Assembly (NCBI GenBank): GCA_947650365.1
Contig: CANTAL010000202.1
Coordinates: forward strand, 186,001-250,000
Reading direction: 5' to 3'
Origin: Chamaelirium japonicum
Lineage: Eukaryota; Streptophyta; Magnoliopsida; Liliales; Melanthiaceae
DNA: 64,000 bases
Under the pieces are notes generated by a model, which worked only from the letters and a program-made list of their open reading frames with translations, ran no database searches and was not told the DNA's origin. The translations under genes and the position numbers were made by a program. Of this stretch, positions 49,916 through 62,059 are shown one piece after another (the first letter of the stretch is position 1; each line of letters begins with the position of its first letter).

Positions 49916-51234
49916 GACGGCCTATGACCGTCCTATAATCTGCGACAGAGTTTTTAATTTAAAATGATTTAGTCAGTAATAAATGACGGTCGAGGACCGT
50001 CGTTTAATTAAAAACCCTTCGTTTAATAAAGGATGGTCTAAGACCTTTGTTTATTTATGTCCTATTTTTTTTTGTTTTGGTGTAGCGGGACAAGGTGTTT
50101 CGGGACGTTCGGTGGGCCGGAAAAAGGGCCTTAAGTGCGGGCAATGGAGCTCAATCGCGAACCTGTGGTGCTCGTCGAAACGATCGTTTAGGCAGGTGGG
50201 CCACGACCCACTGAAAAAGTGGCAAAAAAAAAAAGATGGTTTCGTAAAATGGGTGCAACACGGGGACTCTAGCCCAAGCACGCTTAACTGCGGAGTTCGG
50301 ATGGGATCCGGTGCTTTTGTGCTGGTATGATAGCACCCGTTATGCATTTGTCACGAATTACACGTATCCATCACTTCGTGATTTGTAACAAATTTAGGGC
50401 AAATTAAATGACGGTCTAAGACCGTCCAATAATCTGCGACCGAGTTTTTGATTTAAAAACACTTAGTTAATAATTTAAAAACATTTATTTTATAATAAAC
50501 GACGGTCGGGGACCGTCGTTTATTAAAGGATGGTCGAAGGCCGTAGTTTATTTATGTCCTATTTTCTTTGTTCGGTGTAGTGTGACCAGGTATTTCGAGA
50601 CGTCCGATGGGCCGGAAAAAGGGTCGTAAGTGCGGGAGATATAGCTCAATCGTGAACCCATGGTGATCGTCCAAACGATCGTTTAGGCAGGTGGGCCACG
50701 ACCCACTGAAAAGTGGCAAAAAAAAAAGATGGTTTTGTAAAACGGGTGCAACACGAGTACTTCCCAGGAGGTCACCCATCCTAGTACTACTCTCGCCCAA
50801 GCAAGCTTAACTGCGGAGTTCTGATGGGATCCGGTGCTTTAGTGCTGGTATGATCGCACCCGTTATGCAATCGTCACGAATTACACTTGTACATCATTTC
50901 GTGAGAGTGGAATCACGTTTGACCATGTGTGGAATCCGGTTTGACCAGGTGTTTCGAGACGTACGATGGGCCGGAAAAAGCATCGTAAGTGCCAGCGATG
51001 GAGCTCGATCGCGAACCCGTGGTGCTAGTCGAAACGATCGTTTAGGCAGGTGGGCCACGACCTGCCGAAAAGTGGCAAAAAAAAAGAGAGAGATGGTTTT
51101 TGTAAAATGGGTGCAACACGATGACTTCCCAGGAGCTCACCCGTCCTGGTACTACTCTCGTCCAAGAGGACACTTGACTACTGAATTAAATCAGGAAGGG
51201 AAAACCCTCATAACAAATTTAGGGCAGATTAAAT
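49916..51234 (-). repeat. Array unit R12 (type 2)
   Basis: B 50251-50338, A 50744-50861, C 51109-51184. Confidence 0.93.
50744..50861 (-). rRNA. 5S rRNA gene, A-type copy R12 (type 2)
   Basis: Full length with the gagtac and caagcaagc changes. Confidence 0.84.
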
Positions 51235-52552
51235 GACGGTCTATGACCATCCTATAATCTGCGACAGAGTTTTTAATTTAAAATGATTTAGTCAGTAATA
51301 AATGACGGTCGAGGACCGTCGTTTAATTAAAAACCCTTCGTTTAATAAAGGATGGTCTAAGACCTTTGTTTATTTATGTCCTATTTTTTTTTGTTTTGGT
51401 GTAGCGGGACAAGGTGTTTCGGGACGTTCGGTGGGTCGGAAAATGGGCCTTAAGTGCGGGCAATGGAGCTCAATCGCGAACCTGTGGTGCTCGTCGAAAC
51501 GATCGTTTAGGCAGGTGGGCCACGACCCACTGAAAAAGTGGCAAAAAAAAAAAGATGGTTTCGTAAAATGGGTGCAACATGGGGACTCTCGCCCAAGCAC
51601 GCTTAACTGCGGAGTTCGGATGGGATCCGGTGCTTTTGTGCTGGTATGATAGCACCCGTTATGCATTTGTCACGAATTACACGTATCCATCACTTCGTGA
51701 TTTGTAACAAATTTAGGGCAAATTAAATGACGGTCTAAGACCGTCCTATAATCTGCGACCGAGTTTTTGATTTAAAAACACTTAGTTAATAATTTAAAAA
51801 CATTTATTTTATAATAAACGACGGTCGGGGACCGTCGTTTATTAAAGGACGGTCGAAGGCCGTAGTTTATTTATGTCCTATTTTCTTTGTTCGGTGTAGT
51901 GTGACCAGGTGTTTCGAGACGTCCGATGGGCCGGAAAAAGGGTCGTAAGTGCGGGAGATATAGCTCAATCGTGAACCCATGGTGATCGTCCAAACGATCG
52001 TTTAGGCAGGTGGGCCACGACCCACTGAAAAGTGGCAAAAAAAAAGATGGTTTTGTAAAACGGGTGCAACACGAGGACTTCCCAGGAGGTCACCCACCCT
52101 AGTACTACTCTCGCCCAAGCACGCTTAACTGCGGAGTTCTGATGGGATCCGGTGCTTTAGTGCTGGTATGATCGCACCCGTTATGCAATCGTCACGAATT
52201 ACACTTGTACATCATTTCGTGAGAGTGGAATCACGTTTGACCATGTGTGGAATCCGGTTTGACCAGGTGTTTCGAGACGTACGATGGGCCGGAAAAAGCA
52301 TCGTAAGTGCCAGCGATGGAGCTCGATCGCGAACCCGTGGTGCTAGTCGAAACGATCGTTTAGGCAGGTGGGCCACGACCTGCCGAAAAGTGGCAAAAAA
52401 AAAGAGAGAGATGGTTTTTGTAAAATGGGTGCAACACGATGACTTCCCAGGAGCTCAGCCGTCCTGGTACTACTCTCGTCCAAGAGGACACTTGACTACT
52501 GAATTAAATCAGGAAGGGAAAACCCTCATAACAAATTTAGGGCAGATTAAAT
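51235..52552 (-). repeat. Array unit R13 (type 1)
   Basis: B 51570-51657, A 52062-52179, C 52427-52502. Confidence 0.93.
52062..52179 (-). rRNA. 5S rRNA gene, A-type copy R13 (type 1)
   Basis: Full length with the single cccaccct change. Confidence 0.86.
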
Positions 52553-53871
52553 GACGGCCTATGACCGTCCTATAATCTGCGACAGAGTTTTTAATTTAAA
52601 ATGATTTAGTCAGTAATAAATGACGGTCGAGGACCGTCGTTTAATTAAAAACCCTTCGTTTAATAAAGGATGGTCTAAGACCTTTGTTTATTTATGTCCT
52701 ATTTTTTTTTGTTTTGGTGTAGCGGGACAAGGTGTTTCGGGACGTTCGGTGGGCCGGAAAAAGGGCCTTAAGTGCGGGCAATGGAGCTCAATCGCGAACC
52801 TGTGGTGCTCGTCGAAACGATCGTTTAGGCAGGTGGGCCACGACCCACTGAAAAAGTGGCAAAAAAAAAAAGATGGTTTCGTAAAATGGGTGCAACACGG
52901 GGACTCTAGCCCAAGCACGCTTAACTGCGGAGTTCGGATGGGATCCGGTGCTTTTGTGCTGGTATGATAGCACCCGTTATGCATTTGTCACGAATTACAC
53001 GTATCCATCACTTCGTGATTTGTAACAAATTTAGGGCAAATTAAATGACGGTCTAAGACCGTCCTATAATCTGCGACCGAGTTTTTGATTTAAAAACACT
53101 TAGTTAATAATTTAAAAACATTTATTTTATAATAAACGACGGTCGGGGACCGTCGTTTATTAAAGGACGGTCGAAGGCCGTAGTTTATTTATGTCCTATT
53201 TTCTTTGTTCGGTGTAGTGTGACCAGGTATTTCGAGACGTCCGATGGGCCGGAAAAAGGGTCGTAAGTGCGGGAGATATAGCTCAATCGTGAACCCATGG
53301 TGATCGTCCAAACGATCGTTTAGGCAGGTGGGCCACGACCCACTGAAAAGTGGCAAAAAAAAAAGATGGTTTTGTAAAACGGGTGCAACACGAGTACTTC
53401 CCAGGAGGTCACCCATCCTAGTACTACTCTCGCCCAAGCAAGCTTAACTGCGGAGTTCTGATGGGATCCGGTGCTTTAGTGCTGGTATGATCGCACCCGT
53501 TATGCAATCGTCACGAATTACACTTGTACATCATTTCGTGAGAGTGGAATCACGTTTGACCATGTGTGGAATCCGGTTTGACCAGGTGTTTCGAGACGTA
53601 CGATGGGCCGGAAAAAGCATCGTAAGTGCCAGCGATGGAGCTCGATCGCGAACCCGTGGTGCTAGTCGAAACGATCGTTTAGGCAGGTGGGCCACGACCT
53701 GCCGAAAAGTGGCAAAAAAAAAGAGAGAGATGGTTTTTGTAAAATGGGTGCAACACGATGACATCCCAGGAGCTCACCCGTCCTGGTACTACTCTCGTCC
53801 AAGAGGACACTTGACTACTGAATTAAATCAGGAAGGGAAAACCCTCATAACAAATTTAGGGCAGATTAAAT
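52553..53871 (-). repeat. Array unit R14 (type 2)
   Basis: B 52888-52975, A 53381-53498, C 53746-53821. Confidence 0.93.
53381..53498 (-). rRNA. 5S rRNA gene, A-type copy R14 (type 2)
   Basis: Full length with the gagtac and caagcaagc changes. Confidence 0.84.
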
Positions 53872-55189
53872 GACGGTCTATGACCATCCTATAATCTGCG
53901 ACAGAGTTTTTAATTTAAAATGATTTAGTCAGTAATAAATGACGGTCAAGGACCGTCGTTTAATTAAAAACCCTTCGTTTAATAAAGGATGGTCTAAGAC
54001 CTTTGTTTATTTATGTCCTATTTTTTTTTGTTTTGGTGTAGCGGGACAAGGTGTTTCGGGACGTTCGGTGGGCCGGAAAATGGGCCTTAAGTGCGGGCAA
54101 TGGAGCTCAATCGCGAACCTGTGGTGCTCGTCGAAACGATCGTTTAGGCAGGTGGGCCACGACCCACTGAAAAAGTGGCAAAAAAAAAAAGATGGTTTCG
54201 TAAAATGGGTGCAACACGGGGACTCTCGCCCAAGCACGCTTAACTGCGGAGTTCGGATGGGATCCGGTGCTTTTGTGCTGCTATGATAGCACCCGTTATG
54301 CATTTGTCACGAATTACACGTATCCATCACTTCGTGATTTGTAACAAATTTAGGGCAAATTAAATGACGGTCTAAGACCGTCCTATAATCTGCGACCGAG
54401 TTTTTGATTTAAAAACACTTAGTTAATAATTTAAAAACATTTATTTTATAATAAACGACGGTCGGGGACCGTCGTTTATTAAAGGACGGTCGAAGGCCGT
54501 AGTTTATTTATGTCCTATTTTCTTTGTTCGGTGTAGTGTGACCAGGTGTTTCGAGACGTCCGATGGGCCGGAAAAAGGGTCGTAAGTGCGGGAGATATAG
54601 CTCAATCGTGAACCCATGGTGATCGTCCAAACGATCGTTTAGGCAGGTGGGCTACGACCCATTGAAAAGTGGCAAAAAAAAAGATGGTTTTGTAAAACGG
54701 GTGCAACACGAGGACTTCCCAGGAGGTCACCCATCCTAGTACTACTCTCGCCCAAGCACGCTTAACTGCGGAGTTCTGATGGGATCCGGTGCTTTAGTGC
54801 TGGTATGATCGCACCCGTTATGCAATCGTCACGAATTACACTTGTACATCATTTCGTGAGAGTGGAATCACGTTTGACCATGTGTGGAATCCGGTTTGAC
54901 CAGGTGTTTCGAGACGTACGATGGGCCGGAAAAAGCATCGTAAGTGCCAGCGATGGAGCTCGATCGCGAACCCGTGGTGCTAGTCGAAACGATCGTTTAG
55001 GCAGGTGGGCCACGACCTGCCGAAAAGTGGCAAAAAAAAAGAGAGAGATGGTTTTTGTAAAATGGGTGCAACACGATGACTTCCCAGGAGCTCACCCGTC
55101 CTGGTACTACTCTCGTCCAAGAGGACACTTGACTACTGAATTAAATCAGGAAGGGAAAACCCTCATAACAAATTTAGGGCAGATTAAAT
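53872..55189 (-). repeat. Array unit R15 (type 1, consensus A copy)
   Basis: B 54207-54294, A 54699-54816, C 55064-55139. Confidence 0.93.
54699..54816 (-). rRNA. 5S rRNA gene, A-type copy R15 (consensus)
   Basis: This is the second A copy with no substitution against the plant consensus, identical to 4778-4895. All three control boxes, the paired ends, C at -1 and a T9 terminator are present. With L4 it is the best candidate for a working 5S gene here. Confidence 0.92.
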
Positions 55190-56017
55190 GACGGCCTATG
55201 ACCATCCAATAATCTGCGACAGAGTTTTTAATTTAAAATGATTTAGTCAGTAATAAATGACGGTCGAGGACCGTCGTTTAATTAAAAACCCTTCGTTTAA
55301 TAAAGGATGGTCTAAGACCTTTGTTTATTTATGTCCTATTTTTTTTTGTTTTGGTGTAGCGGGACAAGGTGTTTCGGGACGTTCGGTGGGCCGGAAAAAG
55401 GGCCTTAAGTGCGGGCAATGGAGCTCAATCGCGAACCTGTGGTGCTCGTCGAAACAATCGTTTAGGCAGGTGGGCCACGACCCACTGAAAAAGTGGCAAA
55501 AAAAAAAAGATGGTTTCGTAAAATGGGTGCAACACGGGGACTCTAGCCCAAGCACGCTTAACTGCGGAGTTCGGATGGGATCCGGTGCTTTTGTGCTGGT
55601 ATGATAGCACCCGTTATGCATTTGTCACGAATTACACGTATCCATCACTTCGTGATTTGTAACAAATTTAGGGCAAATTAAATGACGGTCTAAGACCGTC
55701 CTATAATCTGCGACCGAGTTTTTGATTTAAAAACACTTAGTTAATAATTTAAAAACATTTATTTTATAATAAACGACGGTCGGGGACCGTCGTTTATTAA
55801 AGGACGGTCGAAGGCCGTAGTTTATTTATGTCCTATTTTCTTTGTTCGGTGTAGTGTGACCAGGTATTTCGAGACGTCCGATGGGCCGGAAAAAGGGTCG
55901 TAAGTGCGGGAGATATAGCTCAATCGTGAACCCATGGTGATCGTCCAAACGATCGTTTAGGCAGGTGGGCCACGACCCACTGAAAAGTGGCAAAAAAAAA
56001 AGATGGTTTTGTAAAAC

Positions 56018-56135
56018 GGGTGCAACACGAGTACTTCCCAGGAGGTCACCCATCCTAGTACTACTCTCGCCCAAGCAAGCTTAACTGCGGAGTTCTGATG
56101 GGATCCGGTGCTTTTGTGCTGCTATGATAGCACCC
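56018..56135 (-). rRNA. Chimeric A/B 5S copy in R16
   Basis: 118 bp. The 3' part with box C is type-2 A (gagtac, caagcaagc); the 5' end is B (cttttgtgctgctatgatagcaccc). The switch lies in the shared tgatgggatccggtgctt. It is full length with all control boxes, but carries the upstream flank of B. Confidence 0.8.
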
Positions 56136-56297
56136 GTTATGCATTTGTCACGAATTACACGTATCCATCACTTCGTGATTTGTAACAAATTTAGGGCAAA
56201 TTAAATGACGGTCTAAGACCGTCCTATAATCTGCGACCGAGTTTTTGATTTAAAAACACTTAGTTAATAATTTAAAAACATTTATTTTATAATAAAC

Positions 56298-56352
56298 GAC
56301 AGTCGGGGACCGTCGTTTATTAAAGGACGGTCCCCGACCGTCGTTTATTAAA
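56298..56352. repeat. Palindrome-derived local duplication/inversion
   Basis: After a palindrome with one mismatch (acgacagtcgggg) the sequence runs ggggaccgtc ... gacggtcccc (10-bp arms around 11 bases), then repeats gaccgtcgtttattaaagg. Ordinary units have one palindrome here; this one has two joined through an inverted copy. Confidence 0.8.
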
Positions 56353-56568
56353 GGACGGTCGAAGGCCGTAGTTTATTTATGTCCTATTTTCTTTGTTCGG
56401 TGTAGTGTGACCAGGTTTTTCGAGACGTCCGATGGGCCGGAAAAAGGGTCGTAAGTGCGGGAGATATAGCTCAATCGTGAACCCATGGTGATCGTCCAAA
56501 CGATCGTTTAGGCAGGTGGGCCACGACCCACTGAAAAGTGGCAAAAAAAAAAGATGGTTTTGTAAAAC

Positions 56569-56686
56569 GGGTGCAACACGAGGACTTCCCAGGAGGTCAC
56601 CCATCCTAGTACTACTCTCGCCCAAGCACCCTTAACTGCGGAGTTCTGATGGGATCCGGTGCTTTAGTGCTGGTATGATCGCACCC
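56569..56686 (-). rRNA. 5S rRNA gene, second A-type copy of R16
   Basis: Full length with one change in box A (agcaccctt). Confidence 0.85.
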
Positions 56687-57886
56687 GTTATGCAATGGTC
56701 ACGAATTACACTTGTACATCATTTCGTGAGAGTGGAATCACGTTTGACCATGTGTGGAATCCGGTTTGACCAGGTGTTTCGAGACGTACGATGGGCCGGA
56801 AAAAGCATCGTAAGTGCCAGCGATGGAGCTCGATCGCGAACCCGTGGTGCTAGTCGAAACGATCGTTTAGGCAGGTGGGCCACGACCTGCCGAAAAGTGG
56901 CAAAAAAAAAGAGAGAGATGGTTTTTGTAAAATGGGTGCAACACGATGACTTCCCAGGAGCTCACCCGTCCTGGTACTACTCTCGTCCAAGAGGACACTT
57001 GACTACTGAATTAAATCAGGAAGGGAAAACCCTCATAACAAATTTAGGGCAGATTAAATGACGGTCTATGACCATCCTATAATCTGCGACAGAGTTTTTA
57101 ATTTAAAATGATTTAGTCAGTAATAAATGACGGTCGAGGACCGTCGTTTAATTAAAAACCCTTCGTTTAATAAAGGATGGTCTAAGACCTTTGTTTATTT
57201 ATGTCCTATTTTTTTTTGTTTTGGTGTAGCGGGACAAGGTGTTTCGGGACGTTCGGTGGGCCGGAAAAAGGGCCTTATGTGCGGGCAATGGAGCTCAATC
57301 GCGAACCTGTGGTGCTCGTCGAAACGATCGTTTAGGCAGGTGGGCCACGACCCACTGAAAAAGTGGCAAAAAAAAAAGATGGTTTCGTAAAATGGGTGCA
57401 ACACGGGGACTCTCGCCCAAGCACGCTTAACTGCGGAGTTCGGATGGGATCCGGTGCTTTTGTGCTGGTATGATAGCACCCGTTATGCATTTGTCACGAA
57501 TTACACGTATCCATCACTTCGTGATTTGTAACAAATTTAGGGCAAATTAAATGACGGTCTAAGACCGTCCTATAATCTGCGACCGAGTTTTTGATTTAAA
57601 AACACTTAGTTAATAATTTAAAAACATTTATTTTATAATAAACGACGGTCGGGGACCGTCGTTTATTAAAGGACGGTCGAAGGCCGTAGTTTATTTATGT
57701 CCTATTTTCTTTGTTCGGTGTAGTGTGACCAGGTGTTTCGAGACGTCCGATGGGCTGGAAAAAGGGTCGTAAGTGCGGGAGATATAGCTCAATCGTGAAC
57801 CCATGGTGATCGTCCAAACGATCGTTTAGGCAGGTGGGCCACGACCCACTGAAAAGTGGCAAAAAAAAAAGATGGTTTTGTAAAAC

Positions 57887-58004
57887 GGGTGCAACACGAG
57901 AACTTCCCAGGAGGTCACCCATCCTAGTACTACTCTCGCCCAAGCACGCTTAACTGCGGAGTTCGGATGGGATCCGGTGCTTTTGTGCTGGTATGATAGC
58001 ACCC
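57887..58004 (-). rRNA. Chimeric A/B 5S copy in R17
   Basis: 118 bp. The 3' part is A (gagaac variant) and the 5' part is B (ttcggatggg, cttttgtg, gatagcaccc). It resembles the chimera in R16, but the switch is further left, before ttcggatggg. Confidence 0.8.
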
Positions 58005-58381
58005 GTTATGCATTTGTCACGAATTACACGTATCCATCACTTCGTGATTTGTAATAAAATTTAGGGCAAATTAAATGACGGTCTAAGACCGTCCTATAAT
58101 CTGCGACCGAGTTTTTGATTTAAAAACACTTAGTTAATAATTTAAAAACATTTATTTTATAATAAACGACGGTCGGGGACCGTCGTTTATTAAAGGACGG
58201 TCGAAGGCCGTAGTTTATTTATGTCCTATTTTCTTTGTTCGGTGTAGTGTGACCAGGTGGTTCGAGACGTCCGATGGGCCGGAAAAAGGGTCGTAAGTGC
58301 GGGAGATATAGCTCAATCGTGAACCCATGGTGATCGTGATCCACTGAAAAGTGGCAAAAAAAAAAGATGGTTTTGTAAAAC

Positions 58382-58470
58382 GGGTGCAACACGAGGACTT
58401 CCCGCCCAAGCACGCTTAACTGCGGAGTTCTGATGGGATCCGGTGCTTTAGTGCTGGTATGATCGCACCC
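58382..58470 (-). pseudogene. Internally deleted A-type 5S (89 bp) in R17
   Basis: A 29-bp deletion between two CCC triplets removes box C and the intermediate element (gaggacttcccgcccaag). This is nearly the same segment that B lacks, but with different breakpoints and on an A background (gatcgcaccc end). Confidence 0.87.
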
Positions 58471-59386
58471 GTTATGCAATCGTCACGAATTACACTTGTA
58501 CATCATTTCGTGAGAGTGGAATCACGTTTGACCATGTGTGGAATCCGGTTTGACCAGGTGTTTCGAGACGTACGATGGGCCGGAAAAAGCATCGTAAGTG
58601 CCAGCGATGGAGCTCGATCGCGAACCCGTGGTGCTAGTCGAAACGATCGTTTAGGCAGGTGGGCCACGACCTGCCGAAAAGTGGCAAAAAAAAAGAGAGA
58701 GATGGTTTTTGTAAAATGGGTGCAACACGATGACTTCCCAGGTGCTCACCCGTCCTGGTACTACTCTCGTCCAAGAGGACACTTGACTACTGAATTAAAT
58801 CAGGAAGGGAAAACCCTCATAAAAAATTTAGGGCAGATTAAATGACGGTCTATGACCATCCTATAATCTACGACAGAGTTTTTAATTTAAAATGATTTAG
58901 TCAGTAATAAATGACGGTCGAGGACCGTCGTTTAATTAAAAACCCTTCATTTAATAAAGGATGGTCTAAGACCTTTGTTTATTTATGTCCTATTTTTTTT
59001 GTTTTGGTGTAGCGGGACAAGGTGTTTCGGGACGTTCGGTGGGCCGGAAAAAGGGCCTTAAGTGCGGGCAATGGAGCTCAATCGCGAACCTGTGGTGCTT
59101 GTCGAAACGATCGTTTAGGCAGGTGGGCCACGACCCACTGAAAAAGTGGCAAAAAAAAAAGATGGTTTCGTAAAATGGGTGCAACACGGGGACTCTCGCC
59201 CAAGCACGCTTAACTGCGGAGTTCGGATGGGATCCGGTGCTTTTGTGCTGGTATGATAGCACCCGTTATGCATTTGTCACGAATTACACGTATCCATCAC
59301 TTCGTGATTTGTAACAAATTTAGGGCAAATTAAATGACGGTCTAAGACCGTCCTATAATATGCGACCGAGTTTTTGATTTAAAAAC

Positions 59387-59468
59387 ACTTAGTTTATAAT
59401 TTTTTTTTGAGAACCCCTCCTCTCAGGAGGGAGGGTTTGGCGGACCCCAACCAGACTTAGTTAATAAT
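59387..59468 (-). mobile_element. 54-bp retroposed fragment with target-site duplication
   Basis: The insert at 59401-59454 read on the minus strand starts CTGGTTGGGGTCCGCC, has a hairpin (CCCTCC TGAGA GGAGGG) and ends in A8. It is flanked by 14-bp direct repeats, 59387-59400 acttagtttataat and 59455-59468 acttagttaataat, with one mismatch. An A tail plus a target duplication of this length points to LINE-type retroposition of a SINE or of a short 3' fragment. Parent family not recognised. Confidence 0.75.
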
Positions 59469-59737
59469 TTAAAAACATTTATTTTATAATAAACGACGGT
59501 CGGGGACCGTCGTTTATTAAAGGACGGTCGAAGGCCGTAGTTTATTTATGTCCTATTTTCTTTGTTCGGTGTAGTGTGACCAGGTGTTTCGAGACGTCCG
59601 ATGGGCCGGAAAAAGGGTCGTAAGTGCGGGAGATATAGCTCAATCGTGAACCCATGGTGATCGTCCAAACGATCGTTTAGGCAGGTGGGCCACGACCCAC
59701 TGAAAAGTGGCAAAAAAAAAAGATAATTTTGTAAAAC

Positions 59738-59855
59738 GGGTGCAACACGAGGACTTCCCAGGAGGTCACACATCCTAGTACTACTCTCGCCCAGGCACGC
59801 TTAACTGCGGAGTTCTGATGGGATCCGGTGCTTTAGTGCTGGTATGATCGCACCC
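59738..59855 (-). rRNA. 5S rRNA gene, A-type copy R18 (variant)
   Basis: Full length with two changes (cacacatcc in box C, cccaggcac in box A). Confidence 0.82.
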
Positions 59856-60228
59856 GTTATGCAATCGTCATGAATTACACTTGTACATCATTTCGTGAGA
59901 GTGGAATCACATTTGACCATGTGTGGAATCCGGTTTGACCAGGTGTTTCGAGACGTACGATGGGCCGGAAAAAGCATCGTAAGTGCCAGCGATGGAGCTC
60001 GATCGCGAACCCGTGGTGCTAGTCGAAACGATCGTTTAGGCAGGTGGGCCACGACCTGCCGAAAAGTGGCAAAAAAAAAGAGAGAGATGGTTTTTGTAAA
60101 ATGGGTGCAACACGATGACTTCCCAGGAGCTCACCCGTCCTGGTACTACTCTCGTCCAAGAGGACACTTGACTACTGAATTAAATCAGGAAGGGAAAACC
60201 CTCATAACAAATTTAGGGCAGATTAAAT

Positions 60229-61516
60229 GACGGTCTATGACCATCCTATAATCTGCGACAGAGTTTTTAATTTAAAATGATTTAGTCAGTAATAAATGAC
60301 GGTCGAGGACCGTCGTTTAATTAAAAACCCTTCGTTTAATAAAGGATGGTCTAAGACCTTTGTTTATTTATGTCCTATTTTTTTTTGTTTTGGTGTAGCG
60401 GGACAAGGTGTTTCGGGACGTTCGGTGGGCCGGAAAAAGGGCCTTAAGTGCGGGCAATGGAGCTCAATCGCGAGCCTGTGGTGCTCGTCGAAACGATCGT
60501 TTAGGCAGGTGGGCCACGACCCACTGAAAAAGTGGCAAAAAAAAAAGATGGTTTCGTAAAATGGGTGCAACACGGGGACTCTCGCCCAAGCACGCTTAAC
60601 TGCGGAGTTCGGATGGGATCCGGTGCTTTTGTGCTGGTATGATAGCACTCGTTATGCATTTGTCACGAATTACACGTATCCATCACTTCGTGATTTGTAA
60701 CAAATTTAGGGCAAATTAAATGACGGTTTAAGACCGTCCTATAATCTGCGACCGAGTTTTTGATTTAAAAACACTTAGTTAATAATTTAAAAACATTTAT
60801 TTTATAAAAAACGACGGTCGGGGACCGTCGTTTATTAAAGGACGGTCGAAGGCCGTAATTTATTTATGTCCTATTTTCTTTGTTCGGTGTAGTGTGACCA
60901 GGTGGTTCGAGACGTCCGATGGGCCGGAAAAAGGGTCGTAAGTGCGGGAGATATAGCTCAATCGTGAACCCATGGTGATCGTGACCCACTGAAAAGTGGC
61001 AAAAAAAAAGAGATGGTTTTGTAAAACGGGTGCAACACGAGGACTTCCCAGGAGGTCACCCATTCTAGTACTACTCTCGCCCAAGCACGCTTAACTGTGG
61101 AGTTCTGATGGGATCCGATGCTTTAGTGCTGGTATGATCGCACCCGTTATGCAATCGTCACGAATTACACTTGTACATCATTTCGTGAGAGTGGAATCAC
61201 GTTTGACCATGTGTGGAATCCGGTTTGACCAGGTGTTTCGAGACGTACGATGGGCCGAAAAAAGCATCGTAAGTGCCAGCGATGGAGCTCGATCGCGAAC
61301 CCGTGGTGCTAGTCGAAACAATCGTTTAGGCAGGTGGGCCACGACCTGCCGAAAAGTGGCAAAAAAAAAGAGAGATGGTTTTTGTAAAATGGGTGCAACA
61401 CGATGACTTCCCAGGAGCTCACCCGTCCTGGTACTACTCTCGTCCAAGAGGACACTTGACTACTGAATTAAATCAGGAAGGGAAAACCCTCATAACAAAT
61501 TTAGGGCAGATTAAAT
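60229..61516 (-). repeat. Array unit R19 with 29-bp flank deletion (1,288 bp)
   Basis: B 60563-60650, A 61028-61145, C 61391-61466. The deletion left of A (gtgatcgtgacccactg) and the ccaggtggttcg variant are shared with the extra half-unit of R17. Confidence 0.92.
61028..61145 (-). rRNA. 5S rRNA gene, A-type copy R19 (variant)
   Basis: Full length with three changes (cattcta in box C, ctgtgg, ccgatg). Confidence 0.81.
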
Positions 61517-62059
61517 GACGGTCTATGACCATCCTATAATCTGCGACAGAGTTTTTAATTTAAAATGATTTAGTCAGTAATAAATGACGGTCGAGGACCG
61601 TCGTTTAATTAAAAACCCTTCGTTTAATAAAGGATGGTCTAAGACCTTTGTTTATTTATGTCCTATTTTTTTTGTTTTGGTGTAGCGGGACAAGGTGTTT
61701 CGGGACGTTCGGTGGGCCGGAAAAAGGGCCTTAAGTGCGGGCAATGGAGCTCAATCGCAAACCTGTGGTGCTCGTCGAAACGATCGTTTAGGCAGGTGGG
61801 CCACGACCCACTGAAAAAGTGGCAAAAAAAAAAGATGGTTTCGTAAAATGGGTGCAACACGGGGACTCTCGCCCAAGCACGCTTAACTGCGGAGTTCGGA
61901 TGGGATCCGGTGCTTTTGTGATGGTATGATAGCACCCGTTATGCATTTGTCACGAATTACACGTATCCATCACTTCGTGATTTGTAACAAATTTAGGGCA
62001 AATTAAATGACGGTCTAAGACCGTCCTATAATCTGCGACCGAGTTTTTGATTTAAAAAC

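Larger units (their letters stand above)
55190..57059 (-). repeat. Array unit R16 with an extra B/A half-unit (1,870 bp)
   Basis: B 55525-55612, chimeric A/B 56018-56135, second A 56569-56686, C 56934-57009. The extra 551 bp equals one B-A interval and arises from a join inside the 5S blocks. Confidence 0.9.
57060..58843 (-). repeat. Array unit R17 with an extra, internally deleted half-unit (1,784 bp)
   Basis: B 57394-57481, chimeric A/B 57887-58004, deleted A 58382-58470, C 58718-58793. The flank of the deleted A also lacks about 29 bp (gtgatcgtgatccactg), as in R19. Confidence 0.9.
58844..60228 (-). repeat. Array unit R18 with small retroposed insert (1,385 bp)
   Basis: B 59177-59264, insert 59401-59454, A 59738-59855, C 60103-60178. 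Confidence 0.92.

Noticed and set aside
59387-59468. hAT-type MITE (an 8-bp core duplication acttagtt is visible)
   Set aside because: There are no terminal inverted repeats; the duplication extends to 14 bp with one mismatch and there is an A tail, which fits retroposition better.
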